DNA from: Diplonema japonicum
Lineage: Eukaryota > Euglenozoa > Diplonemea > Diplonemida > Diplonemidae
Length of the DNA: 64,000 nt
Reading direction: 5' to 3'
NCBI GenBank assembly: GCA_964019335.1
Contig: OZ025752.1
Coordinates: 124,001-188,000, forward strand
Shown: piece after piece, positions 9,800 to 21,499 of the stretch
Layout of the letters: each line of letters starts with the position of its first letter
How positions within the stretch are numbered: position 1 is the first letter of the stretch
Position numbers and translations under genes: made by a program
The notes under the pieces: model-generated
Databases searched by the model: none
What the model saw: only the letters and a program-made list of their open reading frames with translations
What the model was told of the DNA's origin: nothing

Positions 9800-12329
9800 A
9801 TGAAAAATGGACCACCCAACAGTAAGTACGGGATAAATGGGACAGGGAGGATTAATAGCCACCCAGGGCACCGGCACGGTTCGGAATGGGTGGCGTTGGG
9901 GCAATCCGAGGAACGGAGTAGCAGCTGCGTCGCGGGGAATATCGGGGCCACACCGTTATCGCTAACTACACAAGAGGATGGAGGATTTGAGAGGTGCAGC
10001 GCAGCATCCGCTGCAAGCGGGGGAAGCACCGGCGAAGCACAGCCTCCCCCTCCCGCAACAACCACTACAACCGCAAGACCACGAAAAGGCATTCCATTGG
10101 GTGTGAAACCACCTGTCCAGTCTACCTCCTCCGCAGGCTCCGCCAGACCATCTCCAAAATCCAACAACGGCCTCCCGCGAGCAGACTCCAACACCGAAGG
10201 GGGGAAATGCCGCGTCCACGCGGTCCAGATAGACCACACTGGACAGCACAAGGAAATATCAGAAGCTTCCACCCGTGCCACAAAACACCCGCAAGGTACT
10301 ACTATATCAAAGGATGTGTCCTTACCAGGGTTAACGCCAAGCGGGCTGGGCCGCCATCGGACATCGAATCCTATTGAAATGGATGAACTGGGTGAACCGA
10401 CGCCGATTTTGTCGCCTCCGACATGTACTAGGGTTTCACAGGATGACGCGAGAGTGTTTCACAAACCGAGGACACACTCCATGCAGTCGTTGTTTAAGCG
10501 AACACCTGTCTCGAGGGTGGTCAAGCACGTACCTTCCCGACACCACAGGCAGCAGGAACAACCCTTGGGTACCGCGGCGATTGAAAACTTCCCAACAACT
10601 CCTACATCGCCTGATCCAGTTGATGCAGGGGAGTACGTTACAATAGAAAAACAGGTTATGCTGTACTCCAGCGATGAGAAGCTTGGCGTGCAGTGGCACG
10701 GTGTTGCGAAAGGATCCATTTTGGTGGGAACCGTGAAACCAGACGGAGCGGCCGACCGAGCCGGGGTTCGAGAATCTATGCGGTTGCTGGCGATCGACGG
10801 TGTCAAGATTTTAGACAGACGGGATTTAGAAAAAGCAATCGGCCCGGAAGGAACCGCAATGGGAAAACTCAAAGCAGGGGAAACCATTACGCTACGCCTC
10901 GAGGTGAAGAAAGAATCTACCGACGACACCACCGTTGTGGATATCGACCACGATGGTTCCGACACCAACTCCTCTTACGATGTTGAGTACAACGTAAGAC
11001 TGCTCGCCTTCCACCCAATCTTCGAAGCGACATGGCTGCCGTGCCTAACAGCTGTTTTAGCTCACACCGCGTTCTACCAGCTCCCATTGGTAATCGGGCA
11101 TATTGGTGTGTTCTACTGTCTGTTGGTAATAGCCGTAGTAGCCCTCATATCACTGTTGTCCCTGGCGTCTGTCTCAGCGTTGATGATGAGAAAAACAACG
11201 ACGAACGATCTTGAAAATCTGGGGCCGTACCACATGTTGTCGAGACATGTGGGTACAGAGTACGGCGGTGCGGTTGGTGTATTCTACTGGTTGGTACTGA
11301 CACTTCTCTGCTCGCTCCATTCTCAAGGCATTGCGGAGGCTCTGTACTGGTACTGGGACATAGAGTCATATGGGATAGACGAGACGCTATCAGTCTCCAT
11401 TATCGCATGGTCTCTTCAGATAATCGTCGTTATCCTCATCTCTCACGGTGTTACCTATGTGTCTGTCATGGAGCTGTCTTCTGTTATCTTGACAGCGGGA
11501 GCGTTTTTAACAGGGATGATCGGTTTGTTCAACGGGAACAAGGGAGACTGGGCGAAGGGTCCGCCTCGATGGTCGGCTTTAACGCACAACTGGCTGGACA
11601 CCGGGGAGGGAACGGATACAATGTCGCTTTACGAAGCGTTTACAAGAATCTTCCCGGCGTGTCTTGGAATTCTTGTGGTGCTGGGCCGAGCGACCGATAT
11701 GAAGGAACCAGAGAAAGAACTACCTTCAGCAACGTTCAAAGCGATGGTGTTTTGTTGGGTAGTGTTAACGATGATGACGCTACTGCTGGGATCTGTCATG
11801 GTGGTGGAAAGGGATAATTTGAATGATGGAGTGCAGCGAAACACAACAGACACAAAGGCGATTATGTACGCGTTCGCCGAGGTGTCGTGGCCGTCCCCTG
11901 GAGTCTTTGAAACAGTGGTCTTGATTGCCATTTTGGTTCAGTGTATACAGTCTTTGATTATAGCACCCCATGTTTTGTCTGCCATTGCACGGGATCATAT
12001 TGCGCCTATTTTGGATACGTTTCAGGTTGGTGCTGAATCGTCAGAACAGCCTCTTCGTGCGCTTCTCTTCTCCTCCTTCATCTCCTCCTCTCTCGTTCCT
12101 ATAAGAGGGCATCTTTACACAGCGCTTGCGATCGCTTCCTTGATCACCTTGATGCTTATTAATGGTGTGGCTGGTTTCGAGACGATGATGGAGTCCGGAA
12201 ACACGTACCGATCGAGTGATTACAAAGTCGGTTTTGTGATCTCGTGGAAGGTGTCGCTGGTAGGATTCATCTTGTGCGCCTTCGCGTTGTTCTCGATTAA
12301 CGTATGTTTTTTTTTTTTTTTTTCAAAAG

Positions 12330-12369
<40 letters not shown>

Positions 12370-13881
12370 GGTACGCTGCGTTGACCGCGTTGATCATTAC
12401 ACTCGGGCTTGCAAAATACCTGGAAATGCGAAGCGACTGTAGCTATTGGGGAGAGGGTGTCAAGGGTGTCCAGCTGCAACACGCGCTGGAAAAACTGCTG
12501 TCACTGGAAGCCACACGCGAACAAACCAAAAACTGGCGACCGCAAGTCATGGTTCTGCTGAGGCTCGACCAGGTATCCGTTTTTCACAAAAAAAAAAAAA
12601 AAAAAACCCATTCTCCAGCATGGAAACGTAGCACAACCCAGGCTCTTCTCTGTCGCGGAGCAGCTTAAAGCAGGCAAGGGTCTGGTAATATTCGTAGCTG
12701 TGGTGGAAGGCGATCCTATAGAAAAACGAGAACAAGTATTGCATTTGAAAAGAAGCATAAAAGATCAACTCGATGATTTGGGAATCGCGGGTTTCTGCAA
12801 AGTAGTGGCGGCGCCAAACGCACTAAGCGGGTACGGGTTCGTGATGCAAGGGATCGGTCTGGGAGCATTGTCTCCAAACACTGTTCTGGCAACATGGCCG
12901 GACGACTGGCGGACGCGACCTGGCGCGAGCATGGAGTTCTCGTCGCTTCTTCACACCGCTCACGAGCTTTCAAAAGCAGTCGTAGTTGTAAAGGGAATCC
13001 GAAATTTCCCCATTACAGCGGATTTCGTCGATGTGGTGAATTCTCCTTTAGAATGTGATCACATAGATTTATGGTGGATTGTCCACGACGGTGGGATAGA
13101 ACTCCTTCTCGCGTTCTTGCTCCGGCAGCATTCTGTCTGGAAGCGGTCTGAATTGAGGATTTTCACGATAATCCCCGCGGAGGACGACACCGATTCGCTG
13201 GCGCAAGCTTTGTCTAAAGAGTTGGCCAGGCTGCGGATCGACGCTGTGTTGATCGTCCATCCTGTAGAAGGTGAATGGATCCGAGAATTTATCTGCACCC
13301 AAGAAGAAGAAGCTGAGGTGAAATCCCGCGTTATGGAACAACTGCAACTTACGGAAGATGAGCGTGCTCATGAGGTGGACACAGTGCTCGCCACACACCA
13401 CCGAACTTGTTCACGAACACCCGTGACGGGTAGTCCTGCTCAGTTGGACCATAATGCCTGTTCCAGTACTTTTCCTCGGGGTTCGTCTCACGGGGGCTTT
13501 GATGGCTTCCCGATGGTGGAACTAAACGGGGAGAGAAGCCATCCAAAGAGGCTTGATCAGTCCCTTAATGGAGTACCTTCCGTGAGCTATCACTTTGAAT
13601 GCTTGAATGAGCTGATTAGGTGTGTTTGTTTTTTTTGGGGGGGGGGAGGGGAAAAAAAAAGTTTTTTTTTTTTTATATAGTGAGCATTCTACGTCGACGG
13701 ATTTGGTCTTGATCAGCCTCCCGGACTCTGCTAACTTTTACACACCTGATGAATTTATGGATTGCATGGAAAAAATGGTATGGAAGAAGAAAAAAAAAAA
13801 AAAAAAAAAAAGATTCATGGAATAAGTAGAGCAATGTTAATCCGTGGTACTGGGGAACAAGTCATTACTGGATACTGGTGA
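9800..13881 (+). CDS. Cation-chloride cotransporter (KCC/SLC12 type) with N-terminal PDZ domain
   Basis: The family moves K+ (or Na+/K+) together with Cl- across membranes. Exons 9800-12301, 12369-12572, 12619-13619, 13681-13777 and 13813-13881 join in frame to give 1290 residues. Residues 1-275 are low-complexity. Residues about 278-370 form a PDZ domain (KLGVQW loop, LAIDGVKI). The membrane domain runs from about 395 to 860. It starts at 'VEYNVRLLAFHPIFEATWLP' and includes the 'LSLASVSALMM' helix and 'LENLGPYHMLSRHVG'. The soluble C-terminal domain is clearly SLC12: 'WRPQVMVLLRLDQ' across the second splice, 'LKAGKGLVIFV', 'IDLWWIVHDGGI', 'LLRQHSVWKRSELRIFTI', ending in 'MLIRGTGEQVITGYW'. 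Introns are 35-67 nt of homopolymer. The canonical SLC12 C-terminus after the last intron confirms the chosen exons. Confidence 0.92.
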
Positions 13882-14870
13882 AAAAAAAAAAATTTTTTTT
13901 TTTCCTGGATTGGTTTTTTTTTTTTTTTTATTTATTTTTTTATTTTTTTACCCTCACCTCTTTTTATCTGTTTCTGTAATTAAGGTCTGGTTTCTTTTCT
14001 TTTTTTTTTTTTTTTTTTTTTGCTTCTCTCTTTGAAGTGCCGCCCCCTTCTGTATGTAATTTAACTTTCTTTGTGTTGGGGTAAGGGTGGAGGTGGGGCT
14101 CAGGCAGGGGGTATTTTTCTTTCTTTCTTTCTTTTTTTTTTTCTTCTTCTTCCCTTCTTCTTTCTCTTTTGTTGCCTACCGTTTTCCATCTTTCTTCTGA
14201 TGAAACAGAAAACAAAAAAAAAAAGGTCGGGCGGCAGTTCTTCACGTAAACCAAGGAAAATAACTTGCCTATTCTTTTTTAGAGGAGAAACCGCCAAGGG
14301 TATTGATGCAAGTAGATGAGAACTTACAAAAAAAAAAAAAAAACCCTCTTTTTAACTCTCATATCCCCCCCCTCCCCTTTTTTTTTTGTGTTTTTCAGGG
14401 CAAACGTAAATAGAGAAAAATAACTATTTATTTAGTGAAAAATAAAAATCGTTTGATTTTCCGCGCGTAGTGGCAGTGGTTTAATTAACGAGTTGGTTTA
14501 GCAGAAGCGTCATCAAGTTAAGCATGCCACCACAAGTGAAAATCGGATCTATTTTTTTTTTTTTTTTCACTAAATCCGTTGTTTTATTTAGCGTCAGTCA
14601 GATTTGAAAAGTGTGGGTAGCGTGAATACAAAGCACTTTATACTCACTCATAAAGTAATTTTTTATTTCCTGCAGTGGAGATAAAAGTGAAGCGTGAAAT
14701 AAAGTGAAATATTATATTCACACACACAGTTGAAAATCTGACTGGAGTTATATAAAGTTTTTTTTTTAAAAAAAAAAAGGAGGGGTAAAAAAAAATGTTT
14801 TTTCAACATGACTTTTTTTTTTTTATGTTTTTCCCTGCTGATAGGTTCCATGGGTTTTTAAGCTACTGGG

Positions 14871-14901
<31 letters not shown>

Positions 14902-15144
14902 AAAAAAAAAAAAAACAAAAAAAGAAATCCCCCTCCTGTACAAGGGGGTGCCTCTGAAAGGTGCCCCCGCCTGGAAAAAAAAAAGAAAAAAAAATAAACT
15001 TATAAATCAACACAACAACAACAATAACAACAACACACGCCATGCCTTAATCCCCCCCCCCCCCCCCCCCCCTTTCTCCTTTTTTTTTCGAAAAAAAAAT
15101 TTTCAAAAAAAAAAAAATAGCTCTTTATTGCCAACAGATTATGA

Positions 15145-15199
15145 GTCATTATTTAACTCGAGTTCCCGAAATTCCCGGTAACGAGTGTTAAATAATGGC
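15145..15199. repeat. Imperfect palindrome, copy 1 of a foldback family
   Basis: Left arm 'gtcattatttaactcg' (15145-15160) pairs with right arm 'cgagtgttaaataatggc' (15182-15199) with small mismatches. It is preceded by 'ttattgccaacagatta' and followed by 'ttttatttcac', shared with the copies at 15651 and 38493. Confidence 0.7.
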
Positions 15200-15650
15200 T
15201 TAAGTCGTTTTATTTCACTCTTCGTCATTTGAGTCACTCACTCTTCACTGCTTTCACTGCTGTATTTTTCACGCAGGCATTGGGGCAGCTATTTCGCCGT
15301 GGCATTTTTTTTGGGGGGGGGGTAAAGAAATAGCCTCAGATGGCCAAAAATAGTCAAATGACCCCATCTCCAAAAGATTTTCAAGGGGTTGGGTACATTT
15401 TTTTTTCCACGACAAAACCCATTTTTTTTTTTTTTTGGTGGGTAGCAGGGAACGACCCCAAAAGGGGAGCATCATAAGGTAGGCACGCCACCGCGGCGGG
15501 CCGTTGCTAACCACTTCGTTCCTATCATAGTGAATTTTTTTTTTTACTCTGAAGATAATTTAACCCCCGAATAGTTAAATTATGAAGGCCCCTAGTGAGT
15601 GAAGAAAATGACGTGGATGGGTGAAATATATTAAAAAAAATAGCTATTTA

Positions 15651-15711
15651 CTGCCAACAAGTAATGACTTTACCGTTACCTCGAGGTCGGTAAAGCATTA
15701 CTTGGCGGTAG
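15651..15711. repeat. Imperfect palindrome, copy 2 of a foldback family
   Basis: Left arm at 15651-15675 ('ctgccaacaagtaatgac' then tttaccg) pairs with right arm at 15688-15711 ('cggtaaagcattacttgg' then cggtag). The loop is 'ttacctcgaggt'. The left flank 'tagctattta' and right flank 'ttttatttcac' match the other copies. Confidence 0.75.
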
Positions 15712-16030
15712 GTAAGTGGTTTTATTTCACGACACTCTGAAATTACTTCACCACGAGGGGCACAACAGGGTGACAAGGGGTACAACAAGAGAGGGGTTAC
15801 AAAGGTTACAATACAAGTTGTTTTTCCTCCTTTTGTTGATTAGAGCTGCCGCTGTCGCTGGCATTGCCACTGTCACCATCTCTAATCAGGCCTTCCCATA
15901 CCTAGCGCGGCCGCTGGCTCCTTTTTTTCTGCTGCTTCGGTATTTTGAAGTCTTTTGGGGTGCTTGGGTAAACTGACCCACAGAAGAGTTACCCACAGAA
16001 ACTGGGAACAAGGCCTAGCCAAAAGTGGGC

Positions 16031-16166
16031 AAATTGGGAGGAAAAAGTAGTCCAACTTGGAACTGAGCCGAGGCAAAAGTTGGCCAATTGAGCTGAACCT
16101 GGGGGGAAATAGCAAACTGAGAGGAAAAAGTAGCCCCACTGGGAACCGAACCGAGGCAAAAATTGG
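16031..16166. repeat. Direct repeat of about 54 nt, spaced 82 nt
   Basis: The segments 16031-16084 and 16113-16166 share 'gaggaaaaagtag' and 'ccgaggcaaaa(g/a)ttggcc' with scattered substitutions. They lie in non-coding DNA. Confidence 0.7.
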
Positions 16167-16200
16167 CCTACCGAGGCATATTATTTAACGGAAACCCCCT

Positions 16201-16286
16201 ATTACTTCACGGAAAACAGGCCATTATTTCACCGTGAAGTAATGAGATTTAGCGTGAAGTAATGAGATTTAGCGTGAAGTAATGGG
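16201..16286. repeat. Inverted repeat and 20-nt tandem repeat of the GTGAAGTAAT word
   Basis: 'attacttcacgg' at 16201-16212 is the exact reverse complement of 'ccgtgaagtaat' at 16232-16243. The unit 'cgtgaagtaatgagatttag' is then repeated at 16233-16252 and 16253-16272, followed by a partial third unit. Confidence 0.8.
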
Positions 16287-16376
16287 CCCCCCAGTGCGTG
16301 AAGTAATTTCTGAAGAGTGAAATAAAAAAAAAAAAAAAAAAGCCTCCCTCCCAAAAAAAAAAAAAAAAAAAAAAAA

Positions 16377-16889
16377 ATGGTAAAAAGCGAGACATCTTAC
16401 ACAAAGCAAACTACCACAGTGAAGAAGTACCCTCGTCCCTTCGGGCACGCCGTAAGGGTTGCTGTCACCTTGTTGGGGCTATGGATGTACTTCTTGCTGG
16501 TGGTGTGCATCCCGAGGGGCAAGACTGCAGACAAATTGCATGATCAAAGTGAGTTGAAGGACTCGTACTTAATGATGGCGGCCGGCTCGGGGATGGTGCA
16601 GGGGTGCGCTTTTATCTTCTTCTTCTTTGTTCTATGGGGCGTGCGCAGGACAAATGTGACAAGGATAGTGGGGATTGTGCTTTTGGTCATTTATGTTCTA
16701 GGCGGGGCCATCTTCATCATCGGCGAAGGGATCTACACCGACAAGGTCTGGGATAACAAAACTTCAGATGATGATGCATGGAGGTCGCTGCTTGTGGGCC
16801 ACCTTATTGGGGAGTCCTGCTTCATCGTTGTTGGTGTTCTGACGCTTCTTCCTGAATTCGGGATTATGAATGATTGGGAGGCGAAGTAA
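16377..16889 (+). CDS. Small four-helix membrane protein, unknown family
   Basis: A single-exon ORF of 170 residues begins at an ATG directly after a run of about 25 A. Four hydrophobic helices are visible: about residues 25-45 (LLGLWMYFLLVVCIP), 65-90 (MVQGCAFIFFFFVLW), 97-118 (IVGIVLLVIYVLGGAIFII) and 140-160 (LIGESCFIVVGVLTLLP). Short charged loops separate them, the N-terminus is basic and there is no cleavable signal. The four-TM layout is found in many unrelated families, and no signature picks one out. The ORF is followed by a TG repeat and homopolymers. The coding call is strong because of the hydrophobic pattern and clean stop; the function is unknown. Confidence 0.8.
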   Translation: MVKSETSYTKQTTTVKKYPRPFGHAVRVAVTLLGLWMYFLLVVCIPRGKTADKLHDQSELKDSYLMMAAGSGMVQGCAFIFFFFVLWGVRRTNVTRIVGIVLLVIYVLGGAIFIIGEGIYTDKVWDNKTSDDDAWRSLLVGHLIGESCFIVVGVLTLLPEFGIMNDWEAK

Positions 16890-16901
16890 GCGGGGAGTGG
16901 G

Positions 16902-16924
16902 AGGTGTGTGTGTGTGTGTGTGTG
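16902..16924. repeat. (TG)n microsatellite in the 3' flank
   Basis: About eleven TG units start a few nucleotides after the stop codon of the four-TM gene. Confidence 0.9.
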
Positions 16925-16959
16925 AGATAAGAACAAGGCCTTAACTGTTTTTTTTTGCC

Positions 16960-16992
<33 letters not shown>

Positions 16993-18492
16993 GCTGCTTT
17001 GTCTCAACGTTTTTTTTTTTTTTTTTTTTTCAAAAAAAAAAAGAAGAAGAAAAAAAAAATTTTTTTTTTTAAAACCACTAAGCCCCATAATATGGCTAAT
17101 AACCTGGAAAAAAAAAAAAAAAAAAGCCGTAAAAAAAAAATAAAATAAAATAAAAAAATAGCGTGCTGGGTGCATATAACTCTGAAATCCCCTCTCGTAC
17201 AGAAAATTCAAAAATATTGGGGAAAAAAAAAAGTGCAGGGTTTTTTTTTTATGTTTTGTTTTCGAGAGATTTTTATGCAAAGCGCGAAAAATAATAATAA
17301 AAAAAAATAAAAAAAGAAGATTTTTTTTTTTTATTTACCATTGTTGTTGTAGTTATTTGAAGAAGAAAAAAAAGAAGAAGAAGAAGAACAAACACAAGAA
17401 ACTTGGAGTTTTAGCCTCCTTTTTTTTTTTTTTTTATGTTTTGACCTGTCTAAACAAAAGGCCCCTTAACAACGGCCTGTTCCTTTTCCCCGCCCCGCCC
17501 CATTTTTTTTTTTTATTATTTTTTTCAAAAATAATAATTGAAATTATGAGCTTCCCCGGTTTAAAAAAAAAAAAAAAAAAATGTCTTTATAAAATGACGT
17601 CAGTTCACTCCTCCACATGCATGTTAGCACTTCTTTTTTTTTTTTTTTTTTTTTTGAGAAACCTCAAAAAAAAAAAAAATGTGGAGATTTTTCGCTGATT
17701 TATTTTTCCGGTCGGTGAGCGCGAAAAAAAAAAAAAAAAAAAAAAAAAAGAAAGAAAAAGGCCGAACATTTTGTTTAAAATGTTTAGTTTTTTTTTTTAT
17801 CCCCCTCCCCTTTCCCCAAATTCTTTTTTTTTTTTAAGTGGACGTTCCAAAATCAAGGATTTCCTCTTTTACCTCTTATATTTTTTTTTGTCGGGGAGGA
17901 AAAAAAAAAAAAAAAGAAGAAGGAAGTATGAGTCTTTCAAAAGCTTTTTCCCTTTTTTTTTTTATATTCTCTTTTTCTTTCTTTCTTCCTCTCCCTTCTT
18001 TTTCATATTAGCCCTCGCTTTGTATTTTTACAGTACACTCAGAGAGGGATGTGTGCGCACTTGGGGAGGAGGGGGGGGGGGGGGGGGGGGGTTACTGATG
18101 TTCCAAGATCGACTTTTTGTGCGGGAGTGGGGTAAAAAAAAAAAAGAAGAAGAAGAAAAGGAAACCCCTCCCAAATACTAGATCCATCTGTTTTTGCCCC
18201 CCCCCCCCAAAAGTAGTTTTTTTTTTTCTTCTCTGTCTCTCCCTCTCTCTTCATCAGTGAAAAAAAAGTTTTGTTTTTTTTTCCCATTCCCCCCCATTTT
18301 TTTTGTGTATTTTTTTTTTCCGTAGTTCTCTCTTTCCAATTAAAAAAATCCCAACCCCCCCCATATTTCTTTCCAAAAGATTCCCTCTCTTTTTATTATT
18401 TTTTTTTTTTAATATTCACTCTTTCAATAACAAAGGCGGGGGGTGTAAGCGAGGGGAGGGGGGGAGAAGGGAGGGAAAAAAAAAAAAAAAAA
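16925..18492. other. Homopolymer-rich spacer
   Basis: Almost entirely A and T runs, with a G run at 18071-18091. Near 17438-17490 there is a short partial copy of the dispersed repeat that carries 'gacctgtctaaacaaaa'. No coding signal is seen. Confidence 0.6.
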
Positions 18493-19311
18493 ATGGAAGC
18501 TGGATCACGGCCTATACAACCTGTCATCCAAGGCGCAGACGTGGATATTATAAAAAGTTGTTTAAACGCATTGTTCACAGCCATCCACGAGGGGTGGTTC
18601 GCACAATGGGCGGAGTGCTGGTTCGCAGAAGATTGCGTTCTCACGGTCTCGGGGAAGCTCCACGATCCGTCAGAAGACCGCAGCTGCGTGGGGAAGGACA
18701 ACCTAGTCAAATACTACAATAACGTTCTGGAAAAAGTCTGGGGGGGCACCGCCGCGACAGTAAATTGCACCGTGGTCTCGATCCAAATCGATGGCTTCAA
18801 AGTTGAAGCAATTCTAAAAATGAACATCATCAGAGAAAGCGGAATTGTAACCACGAAAAATAGATTACACACGTTGGTGATAAATGGGTCACATATGCAG
18901 ACCCTCCGCGTGTCTTCCATTACACCGAGCGACGACATGGATGAAGAGCTGATTTGCTGCAGATGCTGTGTCCCCCCCGCGGTCCCCACACCAAATGAAA
19001 TTGAAGAGAGCAAGCAATTGATGCCATATTTATTTGACCCATGCAAACACAACACATGGGATTCTATTAGGGTAAAGCGGAAGTGGTGTTTATTGCGGTG
19101 CCGGTCTTGCAGGAAGCAGTGGAGGCTTCTTGCCGTAGACATTAATCGGTGTGTGCCTTTTATTACGTCAGGGTGTGACCTTGGGACAAAGTGTGACAAG
19201 TTGCATATTTTCCTCCGGAAGCAGCGGCAGAGCGAAACGGTGGCGCCGATCGTGAGGGTGGCCAGTCAGGATACCGATGAAGATGGACCCCCCGAGCTGC
19301 TTAAAGATTAA
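18493..19311 (+). CDS. NTF2-like plus CCCH zinc-finger protein, probable RNA-binding
   Basis: The ORF gives 272 residues from the ATG after a 16-A run. Residues about 10-135 look like a cone-shaped NTF2-like domain (two helices with 'AIHEGWFAQWAECWFAEDC', then alternating strands). A CxxC pair follows ('CCRCCVP'). Residues about 180-245 carry 'HNTWDSIRVKRKWCLLRCRS' with CxxC, then a CCCH finger C-x7-C-x5-C-x3-H in 'CVPFITSGCDLGTKCDKLH'. From memory, the HNTWDxxRxKR...LRCRxC...QW block next to a CCCH finger resembles kinetoplastid proteins, which would support a euglenozoan source. The role in mRNA control is inferred only from the finger type. No membrane segment or signal is present. Confidence 0.8.
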   Translation: MEAGSRPIQPVIQGADVDIIKSCLNALFTAIHEGWFAQWAECWFAEDCVLTVSGKLHDPSEDRSCVGKDNLVKYYNNVLEKVWGGTAATVNCTVVSIQIDGFKVEAILKMNIIRESGIVTTKNRLHTLVINGSHMQTLRVSSITPSDDMDEELICCRCCVPPAVPTPNEIEESKQLMPYLFDPCKHNTWDSIRVKRKWCLLRCRSCRKQWRLLAVDINRCVPFITSGCDLGTKCDKLHIFLRKQRQSETVAPIVRVASQDTDEDGPPELLKD

Positions 19312-19883
19312 ATTTTTGAGGAATTTTTTTTTTTTTTTTTATTCTGCCTGTTCGTTATCCTCCGTGATATTATTTCCGTCGGAGGGCCTACGTGCTTTTA
19401 GCAGCGGCTCTTGGGGATTGGCAGGGAAAAAAAAAAAGGGGGGGGGGGGAATTCCAAAATGTGACACCTTTTTTTTTTGTTCAGCTGAATAAATGAGAAC
19501 CCCACACTCGTGTTTTAAAAGAAATTTCAGTTTTAAAGGGGGGGGAGGTATAGGGGAGAATAAAAAGCCCAGTGGACTCTTTTTTTTTTTTCTTTCTTTT
19601 TCATTTTTTTTTAAATCTTCCTATTTTTATTCTCACGTTACCATACTTGGACTTAATATGAAAACGGGAAAGAAGAAAAAAAAAATAAATCAATATAAGC
19701 ATCCCCATTTTTTTTTTTTGTTTATTGGAAATGGTTTCAAAATCGGTTTTTTTAAAAATCGAAGAATTTTCCATTATTTTACCTTGTTCCGTTCTTAAGT
19801 GCAAATACGGTATCCTCTCTCCCCCCCCCCTTTTTTTTCCCCTTCTCTTTTTTATTCTTGTTTTAACAATATTATTGTCGAAA

Positions 19884-19940
<57 letters not shown>

Positions 19941-19974
19941 CTCCTTGGTTCCCAGTGAACGAGAAAGAACGAAA

Positions 19975-20019
<45 letters not shown>

Positions 20020-20450
20020 AATTGATAGCAGCGTAATGAGCTATTTTTATTAGGTAAAATCTCCGCTCGGGCGCACAATCAAGATGAAACGCCTGACTAA
20101 AGGGGGAGGGACCGAATAATTCCATCTTTCTTTTTTTTGGGGGGGGGGGGGGTGTATGCGGTCTCGCGGCTACCTTCCAGGAGGAAGGAGATTGTTGCGG
20201 GTGTTACAATGGACACTACACCTGACGAGACGCCAGGAGCGGCTCTCCTAGCAACCACCTAACGCCAAAACCTAGCGGTTTATCACCGACGTTTGTGGGT
20301 TCTCCACAGCCTGGAAGAACAACTGGCAAGAACACAAGACAAGGTGCTTTCCTTGTGGCAGGCCCCTTCTTTTTTTTCTTTTTTTTTTTTTTGGAACCCA
20401 AACACCCCCCTCCACTGCCCAAATAAAGGGATTATTCGGGGGGCCCCTTT

Positions 20451-20488
<38 letters not shown>

Positions 20489-21402
20489 TCTAGCCCCCTT
20501 CCCTCCACACCCGCTACCTCTTTTTATTTTTATATTTTTTATTTTTATTTGTTTTTTCATTTTGGTTCGACACCACGGAACATTAGGCATTCATTCTCCT
20601 TTGCAAGAACGAGTTTTTGCCTTTTGTCTCAACAAAAAAAAGAAGGGGGAGGGGGGGAAAGGGGGAAACATCGGTGAAACTTATGTTTACCTACAAAACA
20701 ACTGCCGGTTTCCAGCCCCCTCCCACTCCGCTTTTTTTTTTTATACTTATTCTTCTTTTTCTTTTGTTTATGTTGTGTGTCTCAACAAGTGGAGTGAACA
20801 TCACTAGGACCGATGGGTGCACCCAAACACTTCAAAAAATACACCAGAGGGCTGCAGGAACAGCCTGCAGGGGTGGGGGGGGTGCAACGTCGAAAAATTG
20901 TTGCTCGTACTCCGGTTTATGAAGCAAACTCAAGAAAGTCAATTTGATTTCTTTTTTTTTTGTTATTCTTCTTCAGCCTTTGTCCTAAAAAAAAAAAAAA
21001 AAGAAGAAGCAAAAAAAAAAAAAAAAAAAAAAAAAAGAAACTTTTTTTGTCGATTTCTTTGTTTCTTCTTTTTTTTTTTTTTTTTTTTTCCCCCGTCCAG
21101 AACAGGCCTCCCTCCAAATTCGTCTGGGGAAGAATCCTTTTTTTTTTTTTATTTTTTTTTTTTTTTACGGATAACGACCAGCCAAAATTTTGCGTTTTCG
21201 TTCTTCGCCCGTTGGTTCCCCCGCCCCAGCCACCTGGGCGGCGTGCAATGAGGGGAATCTTTCTTTTTTTTTTTTCACGAAAATCAATTCCGTGAATGCT
21301 GTCGGGCAAGTTGCAAGTTAGCCGCCCTCCCCACCCTCTCCGATTTTAAACAAAAAAAATTTAAAAAAAGGCGGGAAACGAGGGAAGCGAAAAAAAAAAA
21401 AA
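19312..21402. other. Non-coding spacer with homopolymers and decayed repeats
   Basis: It contains very long A runs (about 19886-19937, 19980-20017) and T runs. Mixed sequence at about 20150-20400 has no clear identity. A fragment at 20811-20945 is related to the decayed element near 61320-61540. No intact gene is seen. Confidence 0.55.
20811..20945 (+). mobile_element. Short fragment related to the decayed element at 61.3 kb
   Basis: Shared words in the same order include 'ggtgcacccaa', 'tacaccaga', 'ttgctcgtac' and 'ggtttatgaagcaaac(t/c)', with divergent DNA between. The encoded 'RFMKQT' also matches. It is a degenerate fragment only. Confidence 0.6.
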
Positions 21403-21458
21403 ATGGAAGACTCCGATATTGCGATCCTGTCGTTCACTTTGGTACGAAGGGGGAAAAA

Positions 21459-21499
<41 letters not shown>

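Larger units (their letters stand above)
13882..16376. other. 2.5-kb non-coding region with palindromes and short tandem repeats
   Basis: The first 500 nt are T/A runs. From about 14400 the sequence becomes mixed and rich in 'gtgaaataa' and 'gtgaagtaat' words. It holds two imperfect palindromes (15145-15199, 15651-15711), a C run of 21 nt at 15052-15072, an 82-nt-spaced direct repeat and a 20-nt tandem repeat. No ORF with protein-like composition is seen. Confidence 0.6.

Noticed and set aside
12700-13680. Separate gene start at 12700
   Set aside because: The upstream in-frame sequence from 12619 continues the SLC12 C-terminal domain from the previous exon, so this is an internal exon.
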